From: an uncultured Moraxella sp.
Lineage (GTDB): Bacteria > Pseudomonadota > Gammaproteobacteria > Pseudomonadales > Moraxellaceae
Direction: 5' to 3'
DNA length: 14,316 nucleotides
Assembly (NCBI GenBank): GCA_943908405.1
Contig: CALTTE010000050.1
Location: 1-14,316, forward strand
Shown here: positions 13,315 to 14,316 of the stretch, in pieces
Position numbering within the stretch: position 1 is the first letter of the stretch
Layout: every line of letters starts with the position of its first letter
The notes under the pieces: generated by a model
The model's input: only the letters and a program-made list of their open reading frames with translations
Databases searched by the model: none
What the model was told of the DNA's origin: nothing
Program-made: the position numbers and the translations under genes

Positions 13315-14316
13315 ATGAGCTTGGTGGTTGATAATTTGGCATTAGCATTTGACAAGGTGATTTTTGAGCAGGTAAGTTTTGAGCTTGCTGATGGTGAGAT
13401 TGCTTGTCTTTTGGGGGCGTCAGGCTGTGGCAAAACCAGTATTTTACGCTGTATTTTGGGCTTTAATACCCCACACACAGGCGACATTTTGCTTGATGGC
13501 GTATCGCAAACACTGGTACCGCCACACAAAAGAGGCATTGGTATGGTGTTTCAAGATTATGCCTTGTTTCCACATTTGAGCGTTGCGGACAATATCGCTT
13601 TTGGGCTGACTCAAGCAGGGAGAACTCAAGCACAAGGATTGACCGCCAAGGACAAAAACGCCCGTGTCCAAGAGCTTTTGGCACTCATTAAACTTAATGA
13701 GTTTGCCAATCGCTATCCGCACGAATTGTCAGGGGGGCAGCAGCAGCGAGTTGCCTTGGCACGAGCGATTGCGCCATCGCCCAAATTTGTGTTGCTTGAT
13801 GAGCCATTTTCCAATCTGGACGTGGCATTACGCCAAAATTTGTGCGATGAGGTGCAAGCATTATTAAAATCACAAGGCATTGGGGCGATTTTGGTTACCC
13901 ACGACCAAAACGAAGCCTTTGCGATGGCAGACAAAATCGGCGTGATGGCAAATGGCAGATTGTGTAGCTGGGATACGCCAATGCGATTATATCATAAGCC
14001 CCCCAATAAACTGACAGCGGGATTTATTGGTGAGGGGACCATCTTACCGATTTTGGCGATTGACAATGTGGCGATTGATAGTGCGGTGATTGATAATGTA
14101 GCAGATGACAAGGTGGCGACAGCAAGGTTGCCAATGGATAAGATGACAGCCAATCAAACGGTAGCAATAACCGCATTTGGGGCGGTATCTTGCGATAATT
14201 TAGATAATACAAAAACTCATCTTTTGGTGCGTCCCAATGCGGTGCTATTGGCTGCCTTAGCTGATAATGCCGATACTAATCATAATACCGCCCATACCAA
14301 GGCTGACGCCACTACT
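13315..14316 (+). CDS. fbpC: Ferric iron ABC transporter ATP-binding protein FbpC (3' end cut by window)
   Basis: The cytoplasmic ATPase that powers FbpB. The frame stays open for 334 codons to the last base of the window, so the C-terminus is missing. Walker A GASGCGKTS (34-42), Q-loop Gln80 (MVFQDYALFPHLSV), signature LSGGQQQR (138-145), Walker B VLLDEP (159-164), D-loop SNLD (166-169) and switch His196 are all present, so the ATPase should be active. An extra loop, QAGRTQAQGLTAKDKN, lies at 100-115. The C-terminal TOBE-like domain begins near residue 240 and contains LLVRPNAV (303-310). It is interrupted by a five-residue tandem repeat (248-267) and by a low-complexity Asn/Asp/Ala/Thr stretch (314-334). 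AGGA precedes the ATG. It is probably cotranscribed with fbpB, but the 176-base gap is long for such an operon and no clear promoter was found in it. Confidence 0.92.
   Translation, partial: MSLVVDNLALAFDKVIFEQVSFELADGEIACLLGASGCGKTSILRCILGFNTPHTGDILLDGVSQTLVPPHKRGIGMVFQDYALFPHLSVADNIAFGLTQAGRTQAQGLTAKDKNARVQELLALIKLNEFANRYPHELSGGQQQRVALARAIAPSPKFVLLDEPFSNLDVALRQNLCDEVQALLKSQGIGAILVTHDQNEAFAMADKIGVMANGRLCSWDTPMRLYHKPPNKLTAGFIGEGTILPILAIDNVAIDSAVIDNVADDKVATARLPMDKMTANQTVAITAFGAVSCDNLDNTKTHLLVRPNAVLLAALADNADTNHNTAHTKADATT
14056..14115 (+). repeat. 15-bp degenerate tandem repeat within fbpC
   Basis: Four consecutive 15-bp units start at 14056, 14071, 14086 and 14101, with traces of a fifth at 14116. 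They are in frame and encode AIDNV, AIDSA, VIDNV and ADDKV. Unit length is a multiple of three, so gain or loss would not break the gene. Confidence 0.75.

Noticed and set aside
13444..13934. Minus-strand and other-frame open frames within fbpC
   Set aside because: The plus-strand frame from 13315 has complete ABC ATPase motifs, so the others are shadows.
14076..14085. A single AGTGCGGT, resembling the core of the Haemophilus DNA uptake sequence
   Set aside because: Only one copy was noticed and it lies inside the fbpC repeat. Uptake sequences would be expected in many copies, often as inverted pairs.
14056..14115. CRISPR-like array
   Set aside because: The 15-bp units are contiguous, degenerate and in frame, with no spacers. 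This is a coding tandem repeat.

Overview
The window reads as chromosomal DNA of a gammaproteobacterium in the Moraxellaceae, most likely a Moraxella. The basis is the moderately AT-rich, T-rich intergenic DNA, the protein sequences as I recognise them (E. coli-type long ArgG, GroEL with a GGM-rich tail, Ach1/AarC-type CoA-transferase, FbpABC), and the gene neighbourhood. This is recognition by eye with no database search. I see no phage, transposase, integrase, CRISPR array, rRNA or tRNA.

Layout. (1) 2-673: the 3' part of a gene for an unrecognised exported protein, then a bidirectional terminator. (2) 820-3670: a folding cluster. A SlpA/FkpB-type FKBP prolyl isomerase on the minus strand faces away from groES-groEL, which has a near-consensus sigma-32 promoter and a small hairpin predicted at the extreme 5' end of its mRNA. 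(3) 3831-7014: on the minus strand, argG followed by an acetyl-CoA hydrolase/CoA-transferase, separated from groEL by a strong shared terminator. (4) 7426-10056: on the plus strand, a 3-hydroxyisobutyryl-CoA hydrolase-like protein and an aromatic amino acid permease of the Mtr/TyrP type. (5) 10227-14316: a ferric iron ABC importer in an unusual split arrangement. fbpA (periplasmic binding protein) is on the minus strand, while fbpB (permease) and fbpC (ATPase, cut by the window end) are on the plus strand. They diverge from one control region holding a good fbpA promoter, a dyad over its -35 and a Fur-box-like sequence.

How the genes work together. FbpA would bind Fe3+ in the periplasm, FbpB would move it across the inner membrane, and FbpC would power this by ATP hydrolysis. 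GroES/GroEL and the FKBP protein both assist protein folding. The CoA-transferase, argG, the HIBYL-CoA hydrolase-like enzyme and the permease are ordinary metabolic genes (acetate/CoA balance, arginine synthesis, branched-chain acyl-CoA turnover, aromatic amino acid uptake) with no evident common pathway.

I do not see a convincing new multi-gene system. The points most worth following are the divergent fbpA/fbpBC regulatory region, the non-Neisserial iron-ligand pattern of FbpA, a five-residue tandem repeat in the C-terminal domain of FbpC, and a series of short tandem duplications at or near gene ends and in intergenic DNA.
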